A DNA stretch of 64,000 nucleotides, from positions 5,766,001 to 5,830,000 of the forward strand of contig NZ_CP184830.1 of NCBI RefSeq assembly GCF_049275935.1, read 5' to 3'. The translations under genes and the position numbers were made by a program. Shown piece by piece: positions 36,851 to 46,878 of this stretch; within the stretch, counting starts at the first letter, position 1; every line of letters starts with the position of its first letter. Origin of the DNA: Endozoicomonas_A sp049275935. Lineage in GTDB: Bacteria; Pseudomonadota; Gammaproteobacteria; Pseudomonadales; Endozoicomonadaceae. The notes under the pieces are model-generated. The model searched no databases and was not told where the DNA came from. It saw only the letters and a program-made list of their open reading frames with translations.

Positions 36851-36985
36851 CAAAGTCACCTGGACCAGCTTTGTCTTTTCCGGATGCAATGTCAGACCAC
36901 AGTCTTTTAAACGTTGTATGACCTGCTCCGACAGATATTCCGCTTTCTGTTTGGTACGAAAATGGATAGTCGCCACTATGCGGAC
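36846..36985 (-). pseudogene. Group II intron-type reverse transcriptase scrap
   Basis: A minus-strand stretch reads IHFRTKQKAEYLSEQVIQ then LKDCGLTLHPEKTKLVQ, which matches the segment following the YADD box of group II intron maturases (…L…GLTLHPEKT…). The catalytic box and the rest are absent, so only about 45 codons remain. It lies between an unknown gene and the ppiD terminator. Confidence 0.6.
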
Positions 36986-37024
36986 TGGAACAGCGCCAGT
37001 TGGCGCTGCGTGCCGTAATCGGCC

Positions 37025-37060
37025 AGAAAAAAATAAACCCCGATAAAAACCGGGGTTTAT
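37025..37060 (-). terminator. Terminator after ppiD
   Basis: ATAAACCCCG (37033-37042) pairs with CGGGGTTTAT (37051-37060), followed on the minus strand by a T run. It lies about 30 bases past the ppiD stop. Confidence 0.9.
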
Positions 37061-37090
37061 GGCTGCCATTCGGATTGGGTTAACCTGAGA

Positions 37091-38998
37091 TCACTCTTCT
37101 TGTTTAGTGATCTTAACCTTTGCGGTTTCCTTCAGGCTCTTGAGGTACTCGGTAAAGAGGTTACGTCCATTACCGTTAGCGATGTAGCTCGCCATCATTC
37201 GATTACTGGCGGTATCTGCCTCGAGTGGCTTACCTTCAACTACTTTACTAAGGGCAACAACAGCGATATCACCATTGGACAATTCGACTGAAGCATAGCT
37301 CGACTTCCCGTCTTCAGGATGAGGCATTTTGAAAGATTCAATCAGAAGGGGTTGAGGAACGCCCTGCTCTCTTCTGGCAATCGTCTTGGCCTCAGTCCAG
37401 TTCAGACCCTCAGATTCAGCTACCTGCTTAACCGTGTCGCCGGCCACCAGTTTTGCCTGCAGAGCTTCTGCCCTCTTGACCAGCTGCTCTCGTGCTTCTT
37501 CAATCTTGAGAGCCTGTACAATGCTGTCCTGCACTTCAGCCATCGGACGCAATTCTGGTTTAAGGTGCTTTTTAACTCTAAGAACCATGGCCTTTTCTGG
37601 AGACAGCTCAATCAGTTCACTGTTGGCACCCAGTTCAAGCACATCATCACTGAAGGCAGCTGCAATAACTTTAGCGTTTGAAGTTACATCGGTGCTTCCA
37701 CCCTGGCGAGTAAAAGGACCTGCCGTCTGGATGGTCAGGCCCAGCTGTTCTGCCGGTTGGGCCAGATCAGATGCTTCGAAGCTGATATCCGCCAGCTTAC
37801 GGGTTTTTTCCAGATAAATGGTTTCGGCTTCCTGAGCCTTAAGCCCGGTAGCAATTTCATCTTTCAGTTCATCAAAGCTCGGAATGACGGGCTTCTCGCG
37901 AGAAGTTAATTTGATGATCTGGACTCCAAAGTCAGTTTCAACTGGCCTGGAAACCTGTCCTGGCTCAAGAGAGGCCACCGTTTCATCAAAAGTATCACCA
38001 AAGATGCCTGGTTGAACCTGCCCCATATCACCGCCTTTGGCAGAGGTTACGGGATCGTCCGAGTACTCTTCTGCCAGCCTGGCAAAAGCTTCACCCGCCT
38101 TCAGCCTGGACTCTACTTCTGCAGCAATTTTACGAGCTTCTTCCAGTGAGCGCTGATCACCGGTCTGAATCAAAATAGTGGACACTGTTTGTGTATCAGC
38201 GGCATTCTCTTCGATGTCCTGGAGTCGACGCTGGTATTCATCTTTGACAGCCTGCTCATCGACTTCAAGATCCTCAACCATGGAAGCCCTGTCCATTTCT
38301 ACGAAACTGATCTCAACCTGCTCTGATGTCATGTACTGATCACGGTGGGCTTGGTAGTAGGATTTAACCTGATCTTCAGTCGGTTCAATACTGTCGCGAA
38401 CTTTTGCAACATCCAGTGTCAGCCAGGTTATCTCACGCTTCTGGCTTTCCAGGGCAGTCAGCCTGTTAATCTCTGACTGGGTGACAAACTCGGAACCTGC
38501 AACACCGGCCTGAATTTGCTGCAAAACTGTTTCGTCACTCAAAAGCACACGGAACTGAGCTGGAGACATACCCAAACTGCGGACCATCATCATGAAGCGA
38601 TCCTGGTCGAATTTACCGTCCTGTTGAAATTCAGGCATACGAACGATCATGGCATCCAGTTCTTTCTGACCTAAACCCATACCACCATTTTTGGCTTCCT
38701 GCAGCAGCAGACTGCGATCAATCAGAGATTGAAGAACAGACTCCCTGAGCTGTTTTTCATCAATCAGGGATGGATCAAACTGATCACCCATCTGCTGAAT
38801 AAGCATTCTTCTCTGTTGCTCCAGCGACTGTGTCAACTGGGCACGGGTGATATCTTCACCGTTAACGCTAGCAACGTTAGGATTATTAGGATTCGGCGCC
38901 AGTGTTTCCAGGCCGGTAATCGCCATCATAAAAGCAATGATGCCGACAACAACAAATGTTACCCAGCTCTTTGCCTTATCCCTCATTGATTGGAGCAT
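37091..38998 (-). CDS. ppiD: Peptidyl-prolyl isomerase-family periplasmic chaperone PpiD
   Basis: A 635-residue inner-membrane-anchored periplasmic chaperone that receives proteins emerging from SecYEG. A single N-terminal anchor (WVTFVVVGIIAFMMAITGL) is followed by the SurA-like N domain and a parvulin domain near residues 260-360 (AFARLAEEYSDDP, GGDMGQVQPG, ETDFGVQIIKL). The C-terminal helices are as in the family. Next gene upstream is hupB, the standard order lon-hupB-ppiD. Confidence 0.95.
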   Translation of the reverse strand: MLQSMRDKAKSWVTFVVVGIIAFMMAITGLETLAPNPNNPNVASVNGEDITRAQLTQSLEQQRRMLIQQMGDQFDPSLIDEKQLRESVLQSLIDRSLLLQEAKNGGMGLGQKELDAMIVRMPEFQQDGKFDQDRFMMMVRSLGMSPAQFRVLLSDETVLQQIQAGVAGSEFVTQSEINRLTALESQKREITWLTLDVAKVRDSIEPTEDQVKSYYQAHRDQYMTSEQVEISFVEMDRASMVEDLEVDEQAVKDEYQRRLQDIEENAADTQTVSTILIQTGDQRSLEEARKIAAEVESRLKAGEAFARLAEEYSDDPVTSAKGGDMGQVQPGIFGDTFDETVASLEPGQVSRPVETDFGVQIIKLTSREKPVIPSFDELKDEIATGLKAQEAETIYLEKTRKLADISFEASDLAQPAEQLGLTIQTAGPFTRQGGSTDVTSNAKVIAAAFSDDVLELGANSELIELSPEKAMVLRVKKHLKPELRPMAEVQDSIVQALKIEEAREQLVKRAEALQAKLVAGDTVKQVAESEGLNWTEAKTIARREQGVPQPLLIESFKMPHPEDGKSSYASVELSNGDIAVVALSKVVEGKPLEADTASNRMMASYIANGNGRNLFTEYLKSLKETAKVKITKQEE

Positions 38999-39199
38999 AC
39001 TAACCTCAGGTTCCGGGCTCGCTTTAGCTTTATATTCATAGAGACACGAACCTGATGTTCGAGCCCTGTTACGATGACATCACTTACCTCTCTGTAAGCT
39101 CTTGAGAATGAGCTCTTGAGACGTAGTGTCAGGTGCTGCTGGTATGACCTTTATCCCCTGACCCGTAAAACGGAGTTTCAGAATTTCAGGCTTCACCAA

Positions 39200-39230
39200 C
39201 AAAAAAAGCGCATCTTAAGATGCGCCTTTT
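39200..39230 (-). terminator. Terminator after hupB
   Basis: GCGCATCTTAAGATGCGC is a fully self-complementary stem with A run on one side and T run on the other. It lies 107 bases past the hupB stop; the interval 39231-39336 has no gene. Confidence 0.88.
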
Positions 39231-39336
39231 CGGAAAGCAGCAAAAAATTAACAGCCTTTTTGAAAACAACTGCAGATTCTTGCCACAGTTCCTTTGTGGT
39301 TTGTTGAAGTCTCAGGACTTCATCCCAGGCGCGCTA

Positions 39337-39612
39337 TCAGCTGTTAACCGCATCCTTGAGAGCTTTACCAGCCTTGAAGCTAGGGATCTTGGAAGCAGCA
39401 ATCTCAATAGGCTCACCGGTTTGAGGGTTACGGCCAGTTCGAGCCGCACGCTCTTTAACAGCGAATGTACCAAAACCAACCAGGACGACCTGTTCACCAT
39501 CTTTAAGTGCATTGGTGACAGAGTTAATCATGGCGTCCAGGGCACGACCAGCGGCAGCCTTGGGAAGGTCAGCAGATGCCGCAATTGCTTCAATCAGCTC
39601 GGACTTGTTCAC
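39337..39612 (-). CDS. hupB: DNA-binding protein HU-beta
   Basis: Nucleoid protein of 91 residues that bends and constrains DNA. MNKSELIEAIA, VLVGFGTFAVKERAARTGRNP and the C-terminal FKAGKALKDAVN are the HU signature. The start is GTG with AAGGGG six bases upstream. A tandem repeat lies in the promoter area. It sits between ppiD and lon as in Pseudomonas and E. coli. Confidence 0.96.
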   Translation of the reverse strand: MNKSELIEAIAASADLPKAAAGRALDAMINSVTNALKDGEQVVLVGFGTFAVKERAARTGRNPQTGEPIEIAASKIPSFKAGKALKDAVNS

Positions 39613-39640
39613 TCTATTCCCCTTCTTTGTACGATGCTTT

Positions 39641-39672
39641 TATAGCCAAAAATAGCTATAACCAAAAATAGC
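39641..39672. repeat. Two adjacent 16-bp direct repeats upstream of hupB
   Basis: TATAGCCAAAAATAGC (39641-39656) is followed directly by TATAACCAAAAATAGC (39657-39672), 15 of 16 identical. On the minus strand each copy contains a TATAA-like box, so the array may duplicate a -10 element or a regulator site of hupB. Confidence 0.7.
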
Positions 39673-40090
39673 TTGTTGGTACTGAAGACAGTCTGACTGC
39701 CCCAGATACCATACCTGACGGGTGCTTTGCTATGCTGCGTGATTTTAGCTGAAAACTCAAGCGATAGCGCAGGTTACCCGGTAATTTCTGCCGTTTTCTG
39801 CCTAATCTGATCGTATGTTCCAATCAAACAGTTAACAACAGCTCCCCGTTTATTACAGAACGGCCACAACGACTTCGAAATACCCTCTGACTTTCCATCT
39901 GAAAGAATTGAACAGGGCAAAAAAGCGAAACAGCATCAAACGAGTTGCAGATTGTATCCGAAACGGATAATTCTCAGGCTCCTAAAACCCACAAGAGCCT
40001 ACTTAACAGCAGACGCTGTTTATACCAATGCCTTATGGGAACTGTCAACAGCGGCAACAACCGCCAATACTGCCTCTGCGCACTAACTCC
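39673..40090. other. hupB-lon intergenic region
   Basis: About 420 bases without a supported gene. Short frames have no ribosome sites or family features. The lon terminator lies at its lower-coordinate-distal end (40091-40120); the hupB promoter should be near 39640-39720. Confidence 0.5.
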
Positions 40091-40120
40091 AAAAAAAAGG
40101 CCAGTACTCTTGTACCAGCC
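40091..40120 (-). terminator. Terminator after lon
   Basis: On the minus strand GGCTGGTAC-AAGA-GTACTGGCC forms a 9-bp stem with two G-T pairs, followed by eight T. It lies about 25 bases past the lon stop. Confidence 0.85.
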
Positions 40121-40145
40121 TGTTGTTTTAATAGGATCAGTATGC

Positions 40146-42563
40146 TCAATGGGTCTTGATTAAACGTCTCCTACCAGATGCAGCCTCGGTTTCAAGATCC
40201 TTAATAGGCTCTTCATTGTCAGCAGTTGGCATATACTGCAAGGCAATCTCCAGCACTTCATCAATCCACTTCACCGGCACGATCGTAAGGTCTTCCTTGA
40301 TATTCTCCGGAATCTCTTTCAGATCCCGGCGATTCTCTTCCGGAATAACGACCGTCTTGATACCACCTCGATGTGCCGCCAAAAGCTTCTCTTTCAAACC
40401 ACCAATGGCCAGCACCTGCCCTCTCAGAGTAATTTCCCCGGTCATGGCAACATCGGCCTTGACTGGAATATCAGTCAGTACAGAAACCAGAGCTGTGCAC
40501 ATGCCGATACCGGCACTTGGACCATCCTTGGGCGTAGCTCCCTCAGGAACGTGAATGTGCAGATCATTCTTCTGGTGGAAATCCTGAGGAATTCCCAGTG
40601 AATGGGCTCTGCTACGAACGACAGTCAGGGCAGCCTGGATAGACTCCTGCATAACATCCCCAAGAGAACCCGTCTTGGTAATCTGCCCTTTCCCAGGCAC
40701 CGCCATTGACTCAATAGTCAGCAGCTCACCGCCAACCTGGGTCCAGGCCAGTCCGGTTACCTGACCCACCTGATCCTGATCTTCCGCCTTACCAAAGCTG
40801 AACTTGCGAACCCCCAGGAAATATTCCAGTGATTCAGGGGTCACTGTATCGTAACGCTCTTGAGCAGAAAGTGCTTCATCCTTAACCGCCTTACGGCAAA
40901 TTTTGGCAATTTCCCTTTCCAGCCCCCGGACGCCTGCTTCCCGAGTGAAGTAACGGATGACATCACGTATGGCGTCTTCCTCAAACTCCAGCTCACCAGC
41001 CTTGAGACCACTGTTCTTGATCTGCTTGGTGACGAGATAACGCTGGGCAATATTCACTTTTTCATCTTCGGTGTAACCCGGAATCCGGATCACTTCCATA
41101 CGATCCAGCAGTGGTGCCGGGATATCCATGGAGTTGGAGGTACAAACAAACATGACATCAGAGAGGTCATAGTCCACTTCCAGATAGTGATCGTTGAATG
41201 AGTTGTTCTGCTCGGGATCCAGCACCTCCAACAAAGCTGAAGAAGGATCGCCTCTCATATCAGAACCCATCTTGTCAATTTCATCCAACAGGAAAAGCGG
41301 GTTACGCACTTCGGACTTGGCCATTTTCTGTATCAGCTTGCCGGGCATGGAACCAATATAGGTTCTTCTGTGGCCACGGATCTCCGCTTCATCACGAACA
41401 CCACCGAGAGCCATACGAACAAACTTACGATTAGTAGCCCTGGCAATCGACTCGCCCAAAGAGGTTTTACCAACACCGGGAGGTCCCACCAGACACAGAA
41501 CAGGACCTTTTATCTTGCGAACACGTTTCTGTACTGCCAGGTATTCCAGAATACGCTCCTTCACCTCTTCCAGACCATAGTGTTCTGCTTCAAGAATATC
41601 CTGAGCACGCCTCATGTCATGACGAACTTTGCTGCGCTTTTTCCAGGGTACAGCAATCATCCAGTCGATATAACCACGGACCACAGTCGCTTCAGCGGAC
41701 ATTGGCGACATCATCTTGAGCTTGCTGAGCTCTGCTATGGCCTTCTCTTTCGCCTCGACAGGCATACCTGCATCATCAATCTTCTGTTTCAGCTCTTCCA
41801 ACTCATTAGGCGTCTCATCCATATCACCCAATTCTTTCTGGATAGCCTTCATCTGCTCATTCAGATAGTACTCACGCTGACTGCGCTCCATCTGTTTTTT
41901 GACACGGCCACGAATCTTCTTTTCAACCTGCAGAAAATCCAGCTCACCCTGCATAATACCGATCAGGTATTCCAGCCGCTCACCCAAATCTTCGACTTCA
42001 AGCACTTTCTGCTTGTCCTCAATCTTCATGGGCATGTGAGCGGCGACAGTGTCAACCAGCTTGGAGGGCACATTGATTCCTGTCAGGGACGTCAGTACAT
42101 CAGAAGGCACTTTCTTGCTCAGTTGAACATACTGTTCAAACTGGGACATTAATGACCGGGTCAGAACTTCCGACTCGCGCTCACTGACTTCCTGCTCAAT
42201 GAATTCCTGAACTTCCGCCGTAACATAATCATTACTTTCATCCAAACGATTGATAGTGACACGGCCCTCACCTTCAACCAAAACTTTGACGGTACCATCG
42301 GGTAACTTTAGAAGCTGTAAAATGCTGGCAAGTGTGCCCACCTGAAAAATATCGTCTACGACCGGATCATCGACCTGGGCATTTTTCTGGGCCACCAAAA
42401 GAATCTTCTTATCTTGCTCCATGGCAAGGTCAAGGGCCTGTATGGATTTCTCACGCCCGACAAAAAGCGGTATCACCATGTGCGGATACACCACCACATC
42501 CCTGAGAGGCAGCAATGGCAGCTCAAAGGGCTCTGACAGATGCAAAGTATCGTTTTTATCCAT
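40146..42563 (-). CDS. lon: ATP-dependent protease Lon
   Basis: Cytoplasmic AAA+ serine protease for damaged and regulatory proteins. The N-terminal substrate domain (PLLPLRDVVVYPHMVIPLFVG) is followed by a coiled coil, the Walker A GPPGVGKTS, Walker B PLFLLDEIDKM, and the protease domain with the Ser in PKDGPSAGIGM and Lys in GGLKEKLLAAHR. The 805 residues fit the family. AAGGGGA precedes the ATG. Order clpX-lon-hupB is conserved. Confidence 0.98.
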   Translation of the reverse strand: MDKNDTLHLSEPFELPLLPLRDVVVYPHMVIPLFVGREKSIQALDLAMEQDKKILLVAQKNAQVDDPVVDDIFQVGTLASILQLLKLPDGTVKVLVEGEGRVTINRLDESNDYVTAEVQEFIEQEVSERESEVLTRSLMSQFEQYVQLSKKVPSDVLTSLTGINVPSKLVDTVAAHMPMKIEDKQKVLEVEDLGERLEYLIGIMQGELDFLQVEKKIRGRVKKQMERSQREYYLNEQMKAIQKELGDMDETPNELEELKQKIDDAGMPVEAKEKAIAELSKLKMMSPMSAEATVVRGYIDWMIAVPWKKRSKVRHDMRRAQDILEAEHYGLEEVKERILEYLAVQKRVRKIKGPVLCLVGPPGVGKTSLGESIARATNRKFVRMALGGVRDEAEIRGHRRTYIGSMPGKLIQKMAKSEVRNPLFLLDEIDKMGSDMRGDPSSALLEVLDPEQNNSFNDHYLEVDYDLSDVMFVCTSNSMDIPAPLLDRMEVIRIPGYTEDEKVNIAQRYLVTKQIKNSGLKAGELEFEEDAIRDVIRYFTREAGVRGLEREIAKICRKAVKDEALSAQERYDTVTPESLEYFLGVRKFSFGKAEDQDQVGQVTGLAWTQVGGELLTIESMAVPGKGQITKTGSLGDVMQESIQAALTVVRSRAHSLGIPQDFHQKNDLHIHVPEGATPKDGPSAGIGMCTALVSVLTDIPVKADVAMTGEITLRGQVLAIGGLKEKLLAAHRGGIKTVVIPEENRRDLKEIPENIKEDLTIVPVKWIDEVLEIALQYMPTADNEEPIKDLETEAASGRRRLIKTH

Positions 42564-43041
42564 GACTCAGTCCCCTTACGGCATTTCTACTTACATGACT
42601 CCGGTATTATAATGTTCCGGAACGGCTCACAACGGGCAACATCCTGTAAACGTGCAGCACCGTTGGCTTAAGGTTTAAGATGCTTCTTTTTTGCGGAAAT
42701 TACAATAGTGTTTATTGCTTCCAACTGTGGTAGATTTTCATGATTGAGAAGCTTATCTTCGCAACTTCTTTGGATCAATTCTCTATACAGCCACTGATCT
42801 GATTTTTTACAAGACTCTCTACCCACCCGGCAAGTAAAATTTATAGACCTTAGTACCACAATAACGCTGACCCAATTCGTTAATGTAACAGTTTTTGAAG
42901 TCTGTCAAGAGCAATGTATCTCTTGTATTTTTCTGTCATCCCCATCAGAGCTGGGCCTATGTAATCCAACACTGAAAAAATAAAGCAATAAGCGTTTTAC
43001 CAGAATCCCGCTATTTTGGTCGGTTGTGGATTTGCTCCCGG
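42564..43041. other. clpX-lon intergenic region
   Basis: About 480 bases containing the lon promoter. On the minus strand a TATAAT box (near 42609-42615) lies about 46 bases before the lon start, but its -35 spacing is not ideal. A heat-shock (sigma-32) promoter is expected for lon; I could not place one with confidence. Confidence 0.45.
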
Positions 43042-43075
43042 GAAAAAGAAACCCTGCCATTTGACAGGGTTCCCG
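43042..43075 (-). terminator. Terminator after clpX
   Basis: AACCCTG (43050-43056) pairs with CAGGGTT (43065-43071); on the minus strand the stem is followed by TCTTTTT. About 30 bases past the clpX stop. Confidence 0.85.
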
Positions 43076-43100
43076 GTTCTGTAAAAATGCGAACTTATAG

Positions 43101-44390
43101 TCAACTGTCGTCAGATGCTGCCATCTGTGCTCCAGTGTTTTCATAAATCATCAGCGGTTCAGACTTGCCTTCAATCACGGAAGCGTCAATGACCACTTTG
43201 GAAACCGTCCTCTCTGACGGTATGTCGTACATGGAGTCCAGCAAAACACCTTCGAGAATGGACCTTAGACCACGGGCACCCGTCTTTCGTTCCATAGCTT
43301 TCTTAGCCACTGCACGCAGAGCGTCTTCACGGAAGTCGACATCGACATCTTCCATTTCGAAGAGCTTTGAATACTGCTTGGTCAGAGCATTTTTTGGTTC
43401 GGTCAGAATCTGAACCAGAGCAGCTTCATCCAGTTCTTCCAGCGTGGCAATCACTGGCAGACGACCAATAAACTCCGGAATCAGACCAAACTTAACCAGA
43501 TCTTCCGGTTCAACCTCTTTAAAGATTTCACTCAGATCCTTCTTGCTATCCTTGCTCTTCACTTCCGCCGAGAAACCAATACCACCTTTATCAGTGCGGT
43601 CCCGAATCACTTTATCCAGACCGGCAAAGGCACCACCACAGATAAACAGGATATTGGAGGTATCTACCTGCAGAAACTCCTGCTGAGGATGCTTGCGACC
43701 ACCTTGTGGCGGAACGGAAGCAACGGTACCTTCAATCAACTTGAGCAGGGCTTGCTGAACACCTTCACCGGATACATCACGGGTAATTGAGGGGTTGTCA
43801 GACTTTCTGGAAATCTTGTCAATTTCATCAATATAAACAATGCCCACCTGGGCCTTCTCTACATCGTAGTCACACTTCTGTAGCAGCTTCTGAATGATAT
43901 TTTCAACATCTTCACCCACATAACCTGCTTCGGTCAGAGTGGTGGCATCGGCAATAGTAAAGGGCACATTTAGCAGCCTTGCCAGTGTCTCGGCCAGCAA
44001 TGTCTTACCACTGCCGGTAGGCCCGAGCAGCATGATATTACTCTTGCCCAGCTCTACATCATCTTTTTTCTTATCGCCATATCGCAGGCGCTTGTAGTGG
44101 TTGTATACAGCAACCGACAACACTTTCTTAGCGCGCGGTTGACCGATCACATATTCGTCGAGAATATCCTTGATTTCCCGGGGTGTCGGCAGCTTGTCAG
44201 AGGAAGTCTCTGTTTCACTGTCCTGAATTTCTTCACGGATGATGTCGTTGCACAGATCAACACACTCATCGCAAATAAATACGGAAGGGCCGGCAATGAG
44301 CTTGCGCACCTCATGCTGACTTTTTCCGCAGAAAGAGCAGTACAGCAACTTGCCGTTATCTTCACCCTTGCCGCTAGTTTCGTCGGTCAT
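43101..44390 (-). CDS. clpX: ClpX, ATPase subunit of ClpXP
   Basis: AAA+ unfoldase that feeds substrates to ClpP. The zinc-binding N domain (CSFCGKSQHEVRKL, CDECVDLCN), Walker A GPTGSGKTLLAETLA, pore loop GYVGEDVE, Walker B VYIDEIDKI and the ClpP-binding loop IGF (GGIGFSAE) are all present. The start at 44390 (429 residues) has AGGT upstream and family length; the frame extends to 44465. It follows clpP on the same strand. Confidence 0.97.
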   Translation of the reverse strand: MTDETSGKGEDNGKLLYCSFCGKSQHEVRKLIAGPSVFICDECVDLCNDIIREEIQDSETETSSDKLPTPREIKDILDEYVIGQPRAKKVLSVAVYNHYKRLRYGDKKKDDVELGKSNIMLLGPTGSGKTLLAETLARLLNVPFTIADATTLTEAGYVGEDVENIIQKLLQKCDYDVEKAQVGIVYIDEIDKISRKSDNPSITRDVSGEGVQQALLKLIEGTVASVPPQGGRKHPQQEFLQVDTSNILFICGGAFAGLDKVIRDRTDKGGIGFSAEVKSKDSKKDLSEIFKEVEPEDLVKFGLIPEFIGRLPVIATLEELDEAALVQILTEPKNALTKQYSKLFEMEDVDVDFREDALRAVAKKAMERKTGARGLRSILEGVLLDSMYDIPSERTVSKVVIDASVIEGKSEPLMIYENTGAQMAASDDS

Positions 44391-44716
44391 TCGATTACCT
44401 GTTGGAGGAACAACACCTGCCATAAAAACAAGATGCAGGCATTGGGACGTATTTTCAAGTGTCAAACAGGAGAAATTACAGAAAAATGGTCTACGAGAGG
44501 TTAGTCAGACCTATTTTTCATGCCTCAGGCAGAAACTGTCATGGATTCAATTTACTCCGTCACATTGGGGCAATCTGTTACCAATACTGAGACTGCCTCC
44601 ACAAAAGCACTCACTGTCCACCTTTGCCTGATTTTAATCTGTTTCTGCCAGATGGTACTCGGGAGTCTGAACAAGAATAGACAGCTCGAGGCTATTTTCG
44701 TTCAAACTCCACGCTT
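44391..44716. other. clpP-clpX intergenic region
   Basis: About 325 bases, longer than usual for this pair. I see no gene, hairpin with a T run, or clear promoter. It may carry a separate clpX promoter. Confidence 0.45.
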
Positions 44717-45355
44717 TTACTTGTCAGTCGGAATGCGACTACTCAGAACCTTGTCAATCAGGCCGTATTCCATTGCCTGTTCGGCACTCATAAAGTTATC
44801 ACGGTCAGTATCTTTCTCAACCACTTCCATGGGCTGCCCGGTATGCTTGGCCAGCACATGATTCAAACGTTCCTTGATGGTCATGATTTCCTGGGCGTGA
44901 ATAGCAATATCAGACGCCTGTCCCTGAAAACCACCCAGCGGCTGATGAATCATCACTCTGGAGTGAGGCAGTGCATAACGTTTTCCGTTAGCACCTGCCG
45001 CCAGAAGCAGTGAGCCCATGCTACAGGCCTGCCCGATACACATGGTTGAAACATCCGGTTTAATAAACTGCATGGTGTCGTAAATAGACATACCGGCAGT
45101 AACCGACCCACCCGGAGAATTGATATAGAGATGGATATCCTTGTCTGGATTCTCTGACTCAAGAAACAGTAGCTGAGCCACAACCAGATTGGCCATGTGA
45201 TCCTCAACCTGACCCACCAGGAAGATAACTCTTTCCTTGAGTAGCCTTGAGTATATGTCGTAAGAACGCTCACCTCTGGCGGACTGCTCAACGACAATTG
45301 GAACCAGGCCGGAATTGGTGATTGCCACGGATTGCGTTTCGATCAGTCTGGACAT
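44717..45355 (-). CDS. clpP: ClpP protease subunit
   Basis: Serine protease that forms the double heptamer of ClpXP. Catalytic Ser in GQACSMGSLLL, His in SRVMIHQPLGG and the Asp region DRDNFMSAEQA are intact. The N-terminal part LVPIVVEQSARGERSYDIYS is typical after a short propeptide. The start at 45355 gives 212 residues, close to the family; an upstream AAGGAG is 12 bases away and the frame also extends to 45424, so the start is not certain. Between tig and clpX. Confidence 0.96.
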   Translation of the reverse strand: MSRLIETQSVAITNSGLVPIVVEQSARGERSYDIYSRLLKERVIFLVGQVEDHMANLVVAQLLFLESENPDKDIHLYINSPGGSVTAGMSIYDTMQFIKPDVSTMCIGQACSMGSLLLAAGANGKRYALPHSRVMIHQPLGGFQGQASDIAIHAQEIMTIKERLNHVLAKHTGQPMEVVEKDTDRDNFMSAEQAMEYGLIDKVLSSRIPTDK

Positions 45356-45519
45356 GTCCTGTCTTAACTCCTTGCCAAGTCGAAGAGGAACGACCCGCAT
45401 AGAGCGGGTCGCGAAACGTGTCATGGTTTAACCACTGTAGTGATACAGTGACTAACATTATCGACGCACACAAGGCGTTAATACGGCAGCGCGCGTCAAA
45501 ACCTTAGACGACGCCCTGA

Positions 45520-46878
45520 TCAGGCCAGCTGTTCTTCGGAAGCTTCGGCTTCTTCAGCAGGAGCAGCTGGCTTGATTGCATCCTGGTAGCTGCATTCGCT
45601 ATCAGAAACCTTGGCTGCTTCCAGAACAGTATCTACTACCTGCTCTTCCAGAACAACATACTTCACTTCAGAGAGCTGCTCTTCGTTGCTGTAGTACCAG
45701 TCGATAACCTGCTGTGGTGTCTGGTAAGCAGAGGCCATTTCTTCAATCATGGCGCGAACGCGATCGTCATCAACCTTGATTTCGCGCTGCTTGACGATTT
45801 CACCAATCAGCAGACCCAGAGCTACACGCTTCCTGGCATCTTTTTCAAACAGTTCAGCAGGCAACTGCCTGGGATCGAAACCACCCTGAGCACCACCAAA
45901 GCGTTGAACAGCCTGTTCACGCATGCGGTCGATTTCCTGAGTTACCAGTGGCGAAGGAACCTCAATCTCGTGAGTAGTCAGCAGACCGTCCATTACCTGA
46001 TTCTTAACCTTGCTCTTTATAGCCTGACGCAGTTCACGCTCCATATTCTTGCGAACTTCAGTGCGGAAAGCTTCTTCGCCACCCCCAGCTACGCCGAAAC
46101 GCTCAAAGAATGCCTCATCAAGTTCTGGCAGAGTGGCAGCCTGCACCTGGTGCACTTTGCAGGCAAACTTAACGGCTTGCCCTTTCAGCTCTTCAGCGTG
46201 GTAGTCTTCCGGGAAGGTCAGTTCCAGCGTCTTCTCTTCACCGACTGAAACACCAACCAGACCGTCTTCAAAGCCCGGAATCATCTGACCAGAGCCCAGC
46301 TCCAGAGTGGCATTCTCAGCCTTGCCGCCGTCAAACTCTTCACCGTCTTTCTCTCCTGAAGCAAAGGAACCCACGTAATCAAATACGATCTGGTCACCCA
46401 GTTCAGCAGCACGCTCTACATCTTCAAAGGTTTTGCTCTGAGCACGCAGAGTTTCTACCATTTCATCGATATCAGCATCGCAAACTTCAGCGACCGGGCG
46501 CTCAACTTCAACACCTGCGAAGTCACCCACTACAATCTCCGGATAAACCTCGAAGATGGCTACGAATTCAAAATCCTTGCCTTCTTCGTCATTCTTGGGT
46601 TCAACACGGGGCGCACCTGCAGGATTCAAATTTTCCTGGGTTATCGCTTCTACAAACGCCTGTTGCATCTGCTCACCGAGCACTTCCTGACGTGCACCCA
46701 GGCCATAGCGACGCTTAACGACCTTCATAGGCACTTTGCCGGGACGGAAACCATCCAGGCGAACACGACGAGACAGATCCTGCAGTCGCTTGTTGACTTC
46801 CCCATCGATCTTGTCGGCTGGGATTGTAATTGTCAGGCGACGCTCCAGACCGGAAGTCGTTTCTACGGAGACTTGCAT
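45520..46878 (-). CDS. tig: Trigger factor
   Basis: Ribosome-bound chaperone with prolyl isomerase activity. The ribosome-binding loop GFRPGKVPMKVV lies near residues 43-54, the FKBP-like domain includes GDQIVFDYVGS and GSGQMIPGFEDGLVG, and the C-terminal helical arms follow. The 452 residues include an acidic Ala/Glu tail. The gene starts the tig-clpP-clpX-lon block, as in most gammaproteobacteria. Confidence 0.97.
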   Translation of the reverse strand: MQVSVETTSGLERRLTITIPADKIDGEVNKRLQDLSRRVRLDGFRPGKVPMKVVKRRYGLGARQEVLGEQMQQAFVEAITQENLNPAGAPRVEPKNDEEGKDFEFVAIFEVYPEIVVGDFAGVEVERPVAEVCDADIDEMVETLRAQSKTFEDVERAAELGDQIVFDYVGSFASGEKDGEEFDGGKAENATLELGSGQMIPGFEDGLVGVSVGEEKTLELTFPEDYHAEELKGQAVKFACKVHQVQAATLPELDEAFFERFGVAGGGEEAFRTEVRKNMERELRQAIKSKVKNQVMDGLLTTHEIEVPSPLVTQEIDRMREQAVQRFGGAQGGFDPRQLPAELFEKDARKRVALGLLIGEIVKQREIKVDDDRVRAMIEEMASAYQTPQQVIDWYYSNEEQLSEVKYVVLEEQVVDTVLEAAKVSDSECSYQDAIKPAAPAEEAEASEEQLA

